The position numbers were made by a program, and so were the translations under genes. Below are positions 11,057 through 20,635 of a stretch of 64,000 nt of DNA, piece after piece. The stretch spans positions 1 to 64,000 of the forward strand of contig JAEUJQ010000009.1 of the NCBI GenBank assembly GCA_016793095.1, read 5' to 3'. A model generated the notes under the pieces. The model did not search any database, was not told where the DNA came from, and saw only the letters and a program-made list of their open reading frames with translations. Origin of the DNA: Myxococcaceae bacterium (GTDB lineage Bacteria; Myxococcota; Myxococcia; Myxococcales; Myxococcaceae). Within the stretch, counting starts at the first letter, position 1. The number at the start of each line of letters is the position of its first letter.

Positions 11057-12189
11057 CCCTGCATCAACGCGGCACGGAACGCACGGGCGAGGTCCGCCGC
11101 CTCGGTGGCGGTCGCTCCGTGCACCACGAAGTGCCCCATCTTCCGCTTCGGGCGCGCCTCGCGCTTGCCGTACAGGTAGACGTCCACGACCTGGGGGAAC
11201 CGCTCCCAGGCCGAGAGGTCGAGCGGCCCGCCCGTGCGCCCTTGAGCGAGCCAGACGTCCCCCAGCAGGTTGCCCATGCACCAGCCGCCGGGGTGCAGCT
11301 CAGGCGGGGTGACGGGCACGCCCGAGGTGATGCGCGCCAGCACGTCGAACTGGCTCACGGTGCACGCCTGTCGCGTCACGTGGCCAGAGTTGTGGACCCG
11401 CGGCGCCAGCTCGTTCACGAAGAGGCGGCGCTGCCCGTCACGGCCTGCCCCGACGAAGAACTCCACCGTCAGCAGGCCCACCACACGGAGGGCGGCGGCG
11501 AGGTCGAGCGCCACGCGCCGGGCCTCGTCCTGCAGGGCCACGTCCACCCTCGCTGGCAACACCGTCACGTCCAGGATGTGCGCGGTGTGCACGTTCTCGA
11601 AGACGGGGAAGGTGAAGGCCCGGCCCGCGGCGTCACGGGCGACGATGCACGAGACCTCCTGCTCGAGCGTCAGCACCTCCTCCAGCACCCACTCGCCCCC
11701 GTTCGACGGCAGGGTCGCGAGGTCCTCCTCGGTGCGCACCCGGAACTGGCCCTTGCCGTCATAGCCGCCGAGCGACGACTTCACGATGCACGGCAGCCCG
11801 AAGCGCCGCACCGCCTCGTGCAACGAGTCCGAGGACGTGACGACGGCGAAGTGCACCGGGCGGAAGCCGTGCGTCGAGAGGAACGTCTTCTCTGCGGCGC
11901 GGTGCTGGGACACGCGCAGCACCTCGAGCGAAGGCGCGAGCTTGCTGGCCCAGGGCGCGAGCGGCGCCGACGGAATGTTCTCGGAGTCGTAGGTGACGCG
12001 GTCGCAGCGCGAGAAGAAGTCCGTGAGCGCCCGGGCATCGTCGAGCGGCGCCTCCACCACGCCGGCGAGTCGCTGGGCGCAGGGCGCCTCGTCGTCGGGC
12101 TCGAGCACCAGCACCGGCGTGTCGAGCTTGCGGAGCGCCTCGGCCAGCATCAGGCCGAGCTGCCCCCCGCCGAGGATGCCGACCGTCAT
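11053..12189 (-). CDS. purK: N5-carboxyaminoimidazole ribonucleotide synthase
   Basis: 378 residues, normal for PurK. It is an ATP-grasp enzyme that carboxylates AIR with bicarbonate and ATP to N5-CAIR in de novo purine synthesis. Visible: N-terminal [12 protein letters not shown] (residues 4-15), central ATP-grasp with [16 protein letters not shown]-like [15 protein letters not shown], and [10 protein letters not shown] in the C-terminal part, typical of the family. ATG at 12189 overlaps the purE stop by four bases (ATGA), and its own stop overlaps the permease start, so all three are probably translationally coupled. Confidence 0.96.
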   Translation of the reverse strand: MTVGILGGGQLGLMLAEALRKLDTPVLVLEPDDEAPCAQRLAGVVEAPLDDARALTDFFSRCDRVTYDSENIPSAPLAPWASKLAPSLEVLRVSQHRAAEKTFLSTHGFRPVHFAVVTSSDSLHEAVRRFGLPCIVKSSLGGYDGKGQFRVRTEEDLATLPSNGGEWVLEEVLTLEQEVSCIVARDAAGRAFTFPVFENVHTAHILDVTVLPARVDVALQDEARRVALDLAAALRVVGLLTVEFFVGAGRDGQRRLFVNELAPRVHNSGHVTRQACTVSQFDVLARITSGVPVTPPELHPGGWCMGNLLGDVWLAQGRTGGPLDLSAWERFPQVVDVYLYGKREARPKRKMGHFVVHGATATEAADLARAFRAALMQG

Positions 12190-12728
12190 GACCTGGCCTT
12201 CTTCGGCTTCTCGTCATCGAGGGTGAGGGCTCCCGTCGACGCCTTCGCCTTCTCCGCGTTGTCCACGCGGTACGCCTCGAGCCGCTTGTGCAGCCCCTCG
12301 TCCTCGAGCGCGAGCAGCCGCACGGCGAAGAGCGCTGCGTTGGTGGCGCCCGACGGGCCGATGGCGAAGGTGGCGGTCGGCACCCCGCCTGGCATCTGCA
12401 CGATGGAGAGGAGCGAGTCGACGCCCGCCAGCATCTTCGACTGCACGGGCACCCCGAGGACGGGCAGCGAGGTCAGCGCCGCCACCATGCCTGGCAGGTG
12501 GGCCGCGCCGCCGGCGCCCGCGATGATGACCTTCACTCCCCGAGTCCGCGCTTCCTTGGCGAAGTCGAACATCAGCTCGGGGGTGCGGTGCGCGGAGACC
12601 ACGAGGCGCTCACACGGCACGTCGAAGCGCCGCAGCGTCTCGACCGCGTGCTTCATGGTGTCCCAGTCAGACGAGCTGCCCATGATGACCGAGACCATCA
12701 CCGGCGCGCGAGAGGTACGAGGTGCCAT
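12186..12728 (-). CDS. purE: N5-CAIR mutase (class I PurE)
   Basis: 180 residues. Converts N5-CAIR to CAIR, the step after PurK. Family motifs: MGSSSDW (res 16-22), SAHRTPE, and the glycine-rich [14 protein letters not shown] that binds substrate; [22 protein letters not shown] is also conserved, as in class I enzymes that work with PurK. A Lys-rich C-terminal tail extends past the usual end. First gene of the purE-purK-permease operon; divergent from a small gene at 12816. Confidence 0.97.
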   Translation of the reverse strand: MAPRTSRAPVMVSVIMGSSSDWDTMKHAVETLRRFDVPCERLVVSAHRTPELMFDFAKEARTRGVKVIIAGAGGAAHLPGMVAALTSLPVLGVPVQSKMLAGVDSLLSIVQMPGGVPTATFAIGPSGATNAALFAVRLLALEDEGLHKRLEAYRVDNAEKAKASTGALTLDDEKPKKARS

Positions 12729-12815
12729 CGGAGCCGCGCACGCTATACCGCTCCCGCCCTGCGCCTCACGTCACTTTTGCGGCGGAGCGCGGTAACGTCG
12801 GACGCGGGAGGTCTC

Positions 12816-13025
12816 GTGGGAAAGGTCAAGACGCTGGAGGAGCGGTTGTGGGGCGCGGCGGTGCTGAAGATGAGCTTCCGCCTGCGCGGCGCGGAGGACT
12901 CGCCAGCGTTCCGCGGCATCTACCCGGGTGTGCTGCGCGACCTCGAGGTGGAGGACGAGGCCGTCGAGGCGTTCATCACCGCCAACAAGGAGCGCGTCGA
13001 GAAGGCCGCGCGCGGCGCCCCTTGA
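12816..13025 (+). CDS. Small conserved-looking protein, unknown function
   Basis: 69 residues from GTG 12816, supported by GGGAGG five bases upstream and strong GC3 bias. The sequence is charged and largely helical (LEERLWGAAVLKMSFRLRGA; EDEAVEAFITANKERVEKAA), with no signal peptide or Cys. No family recognised. It is divergent from purE and convergent with the nuclease-like gene six bases away. The longer open frame reaching to 12288 is antisense to purE and is not used. Confidence 0.6.
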   Translation: MGKVKTLEERLWGAAVLKMSFRLRGAEDSPAFRGIYPGVLRDLEVEDEAVEAFITANKERVEKAARGAP

Positions 13026-13031
13026 AGCGGG

Positions 13032-13757
13032 TCACTTCAGGCAGTCGGGCTTGTTCTTGTACCGGCGCTTGAAGGGCACGTACGTCATGCACGACTCGTC
13101 GCCGTCGGTCGTCTCACACACCTCCTGGCACGTGTCGTAGCGGCGCTGGTGGGGCCGCTTCATGGCGGCGCCAGTCCGCGTGTCCACGACGCGGTTGTAG
13201 GCCTTGCCGTCGGCGTCGTCGCCGTCTTCGCCCACCGAGTGGAGGCTCGTCAGGACGCCCTTCACCACGCCCTTCGCCCAGATGCCCCGGCCGCTCGCCA
13301 TCGCTTCCCGCTGGGCGTCGAGCAGCGGCTGGGGCGACGTGCCTTCGACCGCGAAGGCCAGCGCGTGGCCCTGGCGGATCATCTCCTCGGAGAGCTCGGG
13401 GCAGTCCACCAGCAGTCGCCCGTAGCCGTCGGCCTTGCCGTCTGTCGTGCACGACCACTCGCGGGACGCGGCGATGCCCGACGACGCCTTCGCGACGTCG
13501 AACAGCTCCTGCGGTGTCCACGTGCCCCAGCGGTGCACAGGGCCGTACGCCTCGAGCGTGTTGAAGCCGACCAGGCGGGTGCCGCGACCTTCATGCGGCC
13601 CAGACTGAATCTTGAAGGAGTCGCCGTCGCTCCAGCGCACGCGCGTCACCTCGCCGTTGAGGAGCAGGGAGCCCTTCGCGGTGTGGCCCTTCTTCTTCTT
13701 GCCCTTCGCGAACGCGGGACACGCGACCAGCACGGCGACGAGCAGCAGGCGCAGCAT
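13032..13757 (-). CDS. Secreted thermonuclease (SNase)-like protein
   Basis: 241 residues from ATG 13757, preceded by AAGGTG, with a signal peptide (MLRLLLVAVLVACPAFA). An SNase-like beta-barrel spans ~30-170: DGDSF, TRLVGFNTLEAYG aligned to the family's RLxGIDTPE, and GYGRLLV aligned to KYGR. The Arg and Glu equivalents of nuclease residues 35, 43 and 87 appear present, but the Asp of IDTPE is Asn and Pro is Leu, so metal-dependent activity is doubtful. A C-terminal ~70-residue region has four Cys (TCQEVCETTDGDESC, PDCLK). Open frame upstream to 14822 is antisense to a kinase. Confidence 0.78.
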   Translation of the reverse strand: MLRLLLVAVLVACPAFAKGKKKKGHTAKGSLLLNGEVTRVRWSDGDSFKIQSGPHEGRGTRLVGFNTLEAYGPVHRWGTWTPQELFDVAKASSGIAASREWSCTTDGKADGYGRLLVDCPELSEEMIRQGHALAFAVEGTSPQPLLDAQREAMASGRGIWAKGVVKGVLTSLHSVGEDGDDADGKAYNRVVDTRTGAAMKRPHQRRYDTCQEVCETTDGDESCMTYVPFKRRYKNKPDCLK

Positions 13758-13844
13758 CAAGCGCACCTTACGTCTGCTGGGCGCGCGATGGCACCAGGCC
13801 CCGGCCTGTCGTAGAGGTGTCGCGCCTGTCTGGAGGCCGCCGGC

Positions 13845-15314
13845 ATGTTCTGGAACAAAGACGACCCGAACGCGCTCAACCAACCCATCCCGCCGGGCTG
13901 GCACATCACCGAGCTGGGCATGCTGGGCAAGGGCGGCATGTCGCGAGTGTTCCGCGTGCGCGACGAGAGCCTGGGCCGCGAGGTGGCGCTCAAGGTGCTG
14001 CGGCCCGAGCTGATGAAGGACGACGACGCCCTCGAGACGTTCGTGGACGAGGCCCGCATCACCGCGCAGCTCGACCACCCGAACGTGCCGCCGCTCTACG
14101 CGCTGTCGGCGGACAAGAAGCGCTCGACCTGCTTCACGATGAAGGTGCTCGAGGGCCACACGTTCCAGCAGATGCTGGACAAGAACAAGGCGGGCGGCAT
14201 CGAGGCGCTCTTCGCGGCGCTCGAGGTGATGATCCGCGTGTGCGACGCGGTCTCGTTCGCGCACTCGAAGGGCATCATCCACTGCGACCTCAAGCCCGGG
14301 AACGTGATGGTGGGCGACCACGGGCAGATCTACGTGGTGGACTGGGGGCTGGCGCGGCGGAAGACGGACCTGCCGAAAGAGAGCGAGGACGACCAACGCG
14401 CGGTGGGCACGCCGGCGTACATGGCGCCGGAGCAGGCGCGCGGGCAGAACCACCTCATCGACGAGCGCACCGACGTCTTCCTGCTGGGCGGCATGTTGTT
14501 CCGGGTGCTGGCCAGCAAGCCGCCGTTCGTCGCGCCCACCGCGGAGGAGACGCTGGAGATCGCCCGCAAGGCGCACGTGCCTCCGCTCGAGCAGGTGGTG
14601 CCGGCCGGCCGGCCGATGCCGCCGCGGCTGCTGGCCATCGTGCGCAAGGCGCTGGCCCCCGCGAAGGAGCACCGGTTCCAGACGGTCGCGGAGCTTCGCA
14701 AGGAGCTCGAGGAGTTCATCCACGGCATCGCGCGGCTGCCCGAGCAGGTGTTCCAGCCGGGCGACGTCATCATCCACGAGGGTGAGCCGGGCGACTGCGC
14801 GTACATCATCCTCGACGGGCACTGTCAGGTGACGCGCGTGGTCGCGGGAAAGAAGGAGAACCTCCGGCTGCTGGGGCCGGGCGAGATGTTCGGCGAGGCG
14901 GCGGTGCTGACGAACAACCCGCGGCTCGCGACGGTGACGGCGTTGATGGAGACGCGCGTCGCCGTGGTCGCGCGCGCGTTCCTGCAGGACGAGATGGAGC
15001 GCACCTCGCTCATCTCGCTCGCCATCCGCGCGGTGGCCTCGTCATTCCTCGACCTGAACGGGCAGACGGCCGCGCTGCTGCAGGACCAGGTGGTGGCGAA
15101 GGCCTGGGAGCTGGTGCTGCGCGAGGTCGCGTTCATGGGTCGCACCGAAGCCGACGGGGGCCGGTCGATTCCGTGGACAGCGACGCTGCAGCGGGTGGCC
15201 GAAGAGACCGGCGTCGACCCCGAGCTCATCACCAAGCGCGCGCTGCGGCAGAAGGGCGTGCGCATCGACGACGTGCAGAACCGGTTGGTGCTGAGCCCCA
15301 TGTCACGGGCGTGA
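13845..15314 (+). CDS. Ser/Thr kinase fused to a CRP-like cNMP-binding module
   Basis: 489 residues. Kinase domain ~19-290: GKGGMSRVF, Lys in VALKVL, Glu in FVDEAR, APEQ. The catalytic loop is HCDLKPGN and the metal motif DWG, so the HRD arginine and DFG phenylalanine are replaced while Asp and Lys are kept. A cyclic-nucleotide-binding fold at ~300-385 has a phosphate-binding cassette (GEMFGEAAVLTNNPRLATV) with its Arg. The last ~100 residues resemble the CRP dimer helix and winged helix (LQRVAEETGVDPELITKRAL ... RLVLSP). No membrane helix. Inferred: cytosolic kinase gated by cAMP, cGMP or a related ligand. Confidence 0.9.
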   Translation: MFWNKDDPNALNQPIPPGWHITELGMLGKGGMSRVFRVRDESLGREVALKVLRPELMKDDDALETFVDEARITAQLDHPNVPPLYALSADKKRSTCFTMKVLEGHTFQQMLDKNKAGGIEALFAALEVMIRVCDAVSFAHSKGIIHCDLKPGNVMVGDHGQIYVVDWGLARRKTDLPKESEDDQRAVGTPAYMAPEQARGQNHLIDERTDVFLLGGMLFRVLASKPPFVAPTAEETLEIARKAHVPPLEQVVPAGRPMPPRLLAIVRKALAPAKEHRFQTVAELRKELEEFIHGIARLPEQVFQPGDVIIHEGEPGDCAYIILDGHCQVTRVVAGKKENLRLLGPGEMFGEAAVLTNNPRLATVTALMETRVAVVARAFLQDEMERTSLISLAIRAVASSFLDLNGQTAALLQDQVVAKAWELVLREVAFMGRTEADGGRSIPWTATLQRVAEETGVDPELITKRALRQKGVRIDDVQNRLVLSPMSRA

Positions 15315-15547
15315 GTCGGGCAGGCGCACCACGCAGCGCCCGGTGGACGCCCGCAGCACGTGCCCATCTTCACGCGCGGGTCCTCGAGCAGGCCGAAGGC
15401 GTCTGCTTCGCTGCTGAGGCTCCCGGTCGCCAGTCGTTCCTCGAGCCGCGCAGCGCGGGCGCACGACGTTCGCGCCAGCTCGCCGCCGAGGCCGTCGAGC
15501 GACTGGAGCGCGCGGTAGTCGTTGGTGACGAAGACGACGCCGCCCAC
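15303..15547 (-). pseudogene. Frameshifted 3' remnant, possibly of a C45-type hydrolase
   Basis: Two adjoining minus-strand frames each have myxobacterial codon bias. The upstream frame gives GGVVFVTNDYRALQSLDGLG ... ADAFGLLEDP; the bias then moves to another frame giving EDGHVLRASTGRCVVRLP and a stop at 15303, which overlaps the end of the kinase gene. The join is near 15360-15372. The TNDYR...L...R..RLEERL pattern recalls the C-terminal part of C45/linear-amide hydrolases (TNHFR), a weak resemblance. Either a decayed fragment or a one-base sequence error in a small gene. Confidence 0.35.
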
Positions 15548-15686
15548 CGCATCGACTGGTGAGCGCCGTCTGTGCAGCTCGCTTCACACCCGCTCCGTTT
15601 CCTTGCACAGCCCTTGAGGCGCCTGCCCGCAGCCGGGCGGAATCACGAGCCCGCTGGCTGGCCCGAGACGTGCCTTGGCAGCACGC

Positions 15687-16688
15687 ATGGTCCGAATGGC
15701 ACTCCTCGTCTTCGCCGTCCTCACGACTGGCTGTGGTCGGCTGAACAACGGCGCGTACGACAAGCTCACGATGAACGTCCGCGGCGCGGTGTTCGCACAG
15801 AACCCCAGCCGTCTCTCCGTCACCCGGCACGACCCGAGCACCGCGGTGGGGACCTATCGCGCGCGCTCGCTCAGCTGCAGACCGGGCTGCGAGGCGGAGG
15901 CGTTGCAGGGCACGGGGCCGACCGCCGAGTTCCTCGTCACCTTCAACGCCCCCGGCCCCTTCGTGCTCGAGGCAGTCGTCCAGCGGGTTGAAGACCAGGT
16001 GCTGTTCGCAGACGAGTTCGAGCTCGAGGTGATCGAGGCCGGCCCACCGAAGCTCGAGCTGGTGTTGAACAGTGTCGCGCAGCCGGTCTCCACGATTTCG
16101 CTGGTGCGTGATGGTTCAGCGCTCGTCTGTGCATCGACGGTCTTCAACAACACCACCATCAGCGCGACGCTCCACGACGACGACGTCCAATTCGTGGTCG
16201 AGGCCCCTCAGGTGCTCTCCGTGAAGCCGGAGCAGCAGTCCGTTCAGCGGGCCTGTCGCCGGGTGTTCGGCAAGACCCATGGCAGCTCACGAATCGACGC
16301 GACCCTCGGCGGAAAGACGACCGCCGTTCAGGTGAGCGTGGTGGAGCCGCAGCGCCTCACCGGGTTCTCTCTGGTCGAGCTCAGCGGCGTCACTGTCAGC
16401 GCCCGCCTGGTGGGACCGGCCCGTGAGCCGATCGCGGCGGGTACGAGCTCACGCCTGTCCGTCTTCAAGCTCGAGGCCACGACGGATGATGGGCGCACGG
16501 TCTCCATCGAGCCACGGTGCCTCACCGTGAAGGACGGCGAGCTCTTCCCCGCCAGACCCACCTGGAACGCGGAGCCGATCGTGGTGGAGGCCTTCACCTT
16601 CTCGGCGCGCACGGCGTCGGTGCTCGAATGGAACACCCGGGTGTGTGGACAGGTCGGCGTTCCGTTCTCCGTGAGAGTGGTGCCCTGA
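15687..16688 (+). CDS. Predicted lipoprotein, unknown function
   Basis: 333 residues from ATG 15687 (TTG at 15675 and ATG at 15696 are alternatives; no clear Shine-Dalgarno). The signal peptide ends in lipobox LTTGC (Cys16). The rest is beta-rich with scattered Cys, resembling stacked Ig-like or bacterial surface domains (FLVTFNAPGPFVLEAVVQRV; SSRIDATLGGKTTAVQVSVV). No catalytic motif. It is convergent with the gene ending at 16720. Family not recognised. Confidence 0.7.
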   Translation: MVRMALLVFAVLTTGCGRLNNGAYDKLTMNVRGAVFAQNPSRLSVTRHDPSTAVGTYRARSLSCRPGCEAEALQGTGPTAEFLVTFNAPGPFVLEAVVQRVEDQVLFADEFELEVIEAGPPKLELVLNSVAQPVSTISLVRDGSALVCASTVFNNTTISATLHDDDVQFVVEAPQVLSVKPEQQSVQRACRRVFGKTHGSSRIDATLGGKTTAVQVSVVEPQRLTGFSLVELSGVTVSARLVGPAREPIAAGTSSRLSVFKLEATTDDGRTVSIEPRCLTVKDGELFPARPTWNAEPIVVEAFTFSARTASVLEWNTRVCGQVGVPFSVRVVP

Positions 16689-16719
16689 GGCGCGAGCGCC
16701 ATCGAGCACCCGGTCGAGG

Positions 16720-17763
16720 TCAGTTTGCGGACGCAGAGACCGGGTGCCAGCGCGCCTCGAAGCGGATGGCCTGAGCGAAGGCCTGCTTCTCGATGCCGAG
16801 GCCCACGCCGAAGGAGATGACCTGGTCGGCGCTCGCCTCGAGCTCTTTCGCCAGCGCCTCCTCGCCCTGCGCCCGGGCGGCGCTGATGCCGAGCGCGCTC
16901 GCCGCGACGCCGATGCCCAGCACGATGGGCCCCGAGTCCACGTCACCGCTGCGGTCGATTCCGGGAGGCCACTCCCGGAAGCCGATGACGCCGAACGGGA
17001 GTCGCACCAGGTATTGAGCGCGATACGTCTTCCACCAGGCCGCGGTGCGCACCGGGTCCACCTCCGCGAGGTAGCGGCTGATGAAGGCCTGCGCGCAGCC
17101 CCGTGGGTACTTCGCGCCCGGGCCCTTTCCCGTCACCTCCGACTTCGGCAGCCCCGAGGGGTGAAGGCCCTTCTCGTCGAGGTACGTCGTGAACGCCTCG
17201 AGCGGTCCGGTGTGCGTCTGCGTGCCATGCGCGACATCGGCGCGGTGCAGGGCGGCGATGAGGGCCGACTGATCCGCCGGCCACCGCAACGGGAACGCGC
17301 GGTACGACGGCACGTGCGCGAAAGGGTCGGCGGTCGACGCGGCCTCGAGCCCCGCTGCGAGGCGCTCGTGCAGGAGCGGATCAGCACACGGGCCCAGCAC
17401 GTCGGCAGCACCCATCACGAGCACCAGGTGCGCGAGCGCGAGCGGGTTCTCGGTGGTCAGCAGCGCGTCAGCGTCGCAGCGGCGCACGCCGTCCACCCGG
17501 GGACACGACTTCGGAGCGAGGTCCTGCCAGCGCTCGAAGGCCCTGCCGACGCAAGCGCGGGCCGCGTCGGTGCGCTCCGGGTGCTGCTGGGCCTGCCAGA
17601 CGCAGCCATCTGCGACGTGCGAGAGCGCGATGGCGCGGAAGCCTCTCGGCGTGAGGCCGTAGTCCCCGTGGTCCAACATCCGCTGCAGGCCGGTTGAGAG
17701 CCCCAGCGTCTTCCACTCCGACGACGGCGTAGCGGTGAGCAGCAGGGCGAGCATGAGGGGCAT
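16720..17763 (-). CDS. Exported (alpha/alpha)-type protein, unknown function
   Basis: 347 residues from ATG 17763, chosen over TTG 17781 because it gives a compact signal peptide (MPLMLALLLTATPSS). The mature protein is helical with Trp/Arg-rich turns (WWKTYRAQYLVRLPFGVIGF) and a Gly-rich segment PPGIDRSGDVDSGPIVLGIG followed by GVAASALGISAARAQG, which recalls alpha/alpha-barrel proteins of the linalool dehydratase/isomerase-like type; that link is tentative. It lies downstream of the vWA-like lipoprotein on the same strand with a gap of about 100 bases. Confidence 0.6.
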   Translation of the reverse strand: MPLMLALLLTATPSSEWKTLGLSTGLQRMLDHGDYGLTPRGFRAIALSHVADGCVWQAQQHPERTDAARACVGRAFERWQDLAPKSCPRVDGVRRCDADALLTTENPLALAHLVLVMGAADVLGPCADPLLHERLAAGLEAASTADPFAHVPSYRAFPLRWPADQSALIAALHRADVAHGTQTHTGPLEAFTTYLDEKGLHPSGLPKSEVTGKGPGAKYPRGCAQAFISRYLAEVDPVRTAAWWKTYRAQYLVRLPFGVIGFREWPPGIDRSGDVDSGPIVLGIGVAASALGISAARAQGEEALAKELEASADQVISFGVGLGIEKQAFAQAIRFEARWHPVSASAN

Positions 17764-17862
17764 GGGTGGACGATGCGTCAACCAGGCCCGGTGAGCGCAC
17801 TGGCCTGGACGAGGCGTCGCGCGGTGCGGCTGAGCGGTCGCGTCCAGCCGCGAACGGTCCGT

Positions 17863-20070
17863 TCAATAGCAGGCAGGCAGGTAGGTGACGGTGAGCACGT
17901 GCGGCATTCCGTCGACGAGCGACGGGTCGAGGGCAAGGTGTTGGTATGAACTGAGCGACCAGAGCCTGCCTCCGTCGGTGGCCACCGGAGGCAACGCGAC
18001 ACCGTCGAGCAGCACGGTGAGGGGAACCGAGGGGTCGGGCCTCGAGGACAGGTGGTATCTGGTTTGAGGGAGCAGAGGCCCCGTCAACCCGAAGAAGGCG
18101 GCCCACCAGTTCTCCACGCAGACATCGGTACGTTCACCGTTGAAGGCGCGCCGCACGGGCTCGTGGCGACTCCCAGGCGACTCGACCGAACAGGACCCTG
18201 GCGCCGCCCCCGCGACGACGAAGTATGCAACTCCACCGTCCATCGCCTCTCCGAGCCGGGCGATGCCGCCGTCGAGGTCGTCTGAGTTCTCGTCGGCGTC
18301 CGTCACGCACACCAGCATAGGGAAGGCGCCCGGCCGCCAGAAGCCCTGAGTCCCCGTGAGCTCGTCGATCAGAGGAGGTGTTCGCGAGCGCACCGCCGCC
18401 TCGAGACACGATTCATCCTCAGAGCCGCCGTCACGCATGGCTGCGAGCGCGGCGACGTCGGCGCTGAACGCGGGGCTCCGTGACGAGGTCCAGCGCGCGC
18501 CCGAGGCGAGCGTGCGCAGGCGTCCGGCCCCGGGGTTTCGGGTTCCACTCGTCATCCCCACGCGGGCGTCGAGGAAGTCGATGGACGCGCGCCAGGCAAA
18601 TTGGGCGAGCGCTGCCTCGGTACGCGCCTGATGAACGGCGAAAGACGGCGAATCATCGAGCAGGAAGAGGAAGTCGACCTTCTGTGCGACCTGGAGCGGA
18701 ATCGTGTCCGTGCGGGGCAATCGTGGCAGCGCTTCGCCCACCACCGGAATGCTGACGGACCCTCCGACGCCGCGCGCCTCGGCCGTGCCCGAGAGGCGAC
18801 CCACTCCCGGCCCTGGAGTGAGGGCGATGGTGAACTGCGCCCCGGCTGCGACCAGCCCTCGTGCCGGAGCGACCCGCACGCCGCCGGTCGTCACCACGCC
18901 CTGCAGCAGCACCGGCCCGTCGCACGTGTTCTGGAGCGGGAAGTCCCGCGCGCCGACGGGACAGGAGTCGCGCCAGGTTCCCAGGTTGAGCTCGGCCCGC
19001 CCGAAGCTGAGACAGGAAGCCACCGGGCTGACACGGAACTGCAGCGGCACCACGAGCGGCGGCGCGGCTCCCGCCAGTCGCGCGATGAGCTCGGCCGTGA
19101 GCGGGTCATCGACGGTCCCGAGGGTGCCCACGAGCGTCAAGTCCAGTCGCTCACCGGGCCCCAATCTGCGGCGCGGCGCCGGAACCGTCATCAAGCGAAT
19201 GGACGCGCTCGTCGTTGTGACGGAGTCGACCAGACAATCCGTGGCGCCGTTGTTGGCGAGGCGAAGAGACCTGGTCTCGGTCGGCGGAGTGAACTCGAGG
19301 AGCCGCGCGTCTGGCGCGAGCAGACAGCCGTTGGTGTCGATGACAAGGGCCGTGAGGCGAACGACCTTCGTCGGCTCGCCGAACTCGGACGAGCGCAGCG
19401 TCACCAACCACTCACGCGGTCCCGGCACGGTAACCCGAAGGTGAACTGCCAGGGCGCGCGCGCGGTCGACGGTGGTGCGCTCAGGTTCGCAGCTCGCTCC
19501 GTTCCACCGACCCACACAGAGCTCAGCCGCGCTCGAGCCGGGGCTTGCGGCCACGATGCTCACCACCTCGACGTCGAGCCTCGTGTCGACCGTGCCGGTG
19601 TTGCGGACCACCAGCGACCGCGGCGCCGCTTCGCCGATCGCTACCAGGCCGAGAGACAGGTCGTTCGCCTCGAGCCGGGGTCCCACCCCGACGCCCCGCA
19701 GCGGCACCGAGAACGTCGTGTCGTCGACCTGGCCGCTCAGGACCGCGTCATGCAGCCCGGGCGAGCGGGGCGCGAACGACACCGGCACTTCGAGGACTCC
19801 AGGCGCCTCACAGGTTCCGCTCGGAACGACCAGCGGCTCGCCAGGCATCGACAGCTCGAACGACGCCTCGCCGCGAACGGAGAGGCTGCTCACCGCGATC
19901 GGCGCGTCGGTGGGGTTTCTGAAGGCCGCAACCAGTCGCTGTTGCTGGCCGACCAGCACCTCGAGCCGAGCCGGCGCAACGTCGACGATGACGCTGCACG
20001 TCGGGAGTGGTGGCTGCAGCGCGGTCGGGCAACCGAGGACCACGAGGGCACAGAGCAGCACGAGGCGCAC
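17863..20070 (-). CDS. Lipoprotein: ASH/choice-of-anchor repeats with vWA-like domain
   Basis: 735 residues from GTG 20070; the open frame extends upstream through osmC but only from here does a signal peptide with lipobox appear (VRLVLLCALVVLGC, Cys14). Residues ~20-500 contain several HYDIN/ASH-like beta domains (ARLEVLVGQQQRLVAAFRNP; SLVVRNTGTVDTRLDVEV). Residues ~500-690 look like a vWA domain: KVDFLFLLDDSPSF at the place of the DxSxS motif (here DDSPS), then LVCVTDADENSDD. The C-terminal ~50 residues are beta-rich. Inferred role: cell-surface adhesion or binding. It follows osmC by 32 bases. Confidence 0.8.
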   Translation of the reverse strand: MRLVLLCALVVLGCPTALQPPLPTCSVIVDVAPARLEVLVGQQQRLVAAFRNPTDAPIAVSSLSVRGEASFELSMPGEPLVVPSGTCEAPGVLEVPVSFAPRSPGLHDAVLSGQVDDTTFSVPLRGVGVGPRLEANDLSLGLVAIGEAAPRSLVVRNTGTVDTRLDVEVVSIVAASPGSSAAELCVGRWNGASCEPERTTVDRARALAVHLRVTVPGPREWLVTLRSSEFGEPTKVVRLTALVIDTNGCLLAPDARLLEFTPPTETRSLRLANNGATDCLVDSVTTTSASIRLMTVPAPRRRLGPGERLDLTLVGTLGTVDDPLTAELIARLAGAAPPLVVPLQFRVSPVASCLSFGRAELNLGTWRDSCPVGARDFPLQNTCDGPVLLQGVVTTGGVRVAPARGLVAAGAQFTIALTPGPGVGRLSGTAEARGVGGSVSIPVVGEALPRLPRTDTIPLQVAQKVDFLFLLDDSPSFAVHQARTEAALAQFAWRASIDFLDARVGMTSGTRNPGAGRLRTLASGARWTSSRSPAFSADVAALAAMRDGGSEDESCLEAAVRSRTPPLIDELTGTQGFWRPGAFPMLVCVTDADENSDDLDGGIARLGEAMDGGVAYFVVAGAAPGSCSVESPGSRHEPVRRAFNGERTDVCVENWWAAFFGLTGPLLPQTRYHLSSRPDPSVPLTVLLDGVALPPVATDGGRLWSLSSYQHLALDPSLVDGMPHVLTVTYLPACY

Positions 20071-20102
20071 GCGGGCACCCGACCAGAGGGTCGCAGGACA
20101 AG

Positions 20103-20573
20103 TCAACACCCCGCCAGTCGCCGCCCCTCGACGCGAATCGCGCACTTCACCGAGCGCGAGATGAAACAGTCGTGGTGCGCGCGCTCGTGCAGCGCCTCGA
20201 CCTGCACCGGCGTCGGACCGCGTCCCTCCGCCCACTGAATGATGGGCCGCAGCACCACCTCGGTGATGGCCTGTCCGCCGCCATCGCCGGCCAGTACGCC
20301 AACGGCCTCGTCCTCGTAGGACTCGCAGACGAAGCCGTCGTTCGCGGCGAGGAAGAGGAACGTCAGCATGTGACAGCTCGAGATGGCGGCGACGAGCGCC
20401 TCCTCGGGATCCACCGCCGCCTCGACGCTCCACGGCTTCGGCACCACCAGCGGAGACGCCGACGCCGGCACCTCGATGCCTCCGTCGAAGCGCCACGTGT
20501 GGCCCCGGTGGTACTTCTTGCGCGCGAAGTCGCCCTCGCGCCGCCAACGAATGGTCGCCGTGTGCCGGGACAT
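20103..20573 (-). CDS. OsmC family peroxiredoxin-like protein
   Basis: 156 residues, normal for OsmC/Ohr proteins, which reduce organic peroxides with a Cys pair. The two expected Cys are present: AAISSCHMLTFLFL in the central helix and HHDCFISRSVKC near the C-terminus. The N-terminal RWRREGDFARKKYHRGHTW with FDGG is typical of the sugar-named OsmC subgroup. Upstream lies the duplicated 3' end of the neighbouring gene, so its promoter is probably inside or next to that repeat. Confidence 0.9.
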   Translation of the reverse strand: MSRHTATIRWRREGDFARKKYHRGHTWRFDGGIEVPASASPLVVPKPWSVEAAVDPEEALVAAISSCHMLTFLFLAANDGFVCESYEDEAVGVLAGDGGGQAITEVVLRPIIQWAEGRGPTPVQVEALHERAHHDCFISRSVKCAIRVEGRRLAGC

Positions 20574-20635
20574 GCCCCGATGGTAGCGCGTGGAGACACC
20601 AGGAACCTTGCCGTCCTCAAGACGTTGGTGCCGCT

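Noticed and set aside
13758-14822. Upstream extension of the nuclease-like gene
   Set aside because: It is antisense to the CRP-kinase, and the signal peptide begins at 13757.
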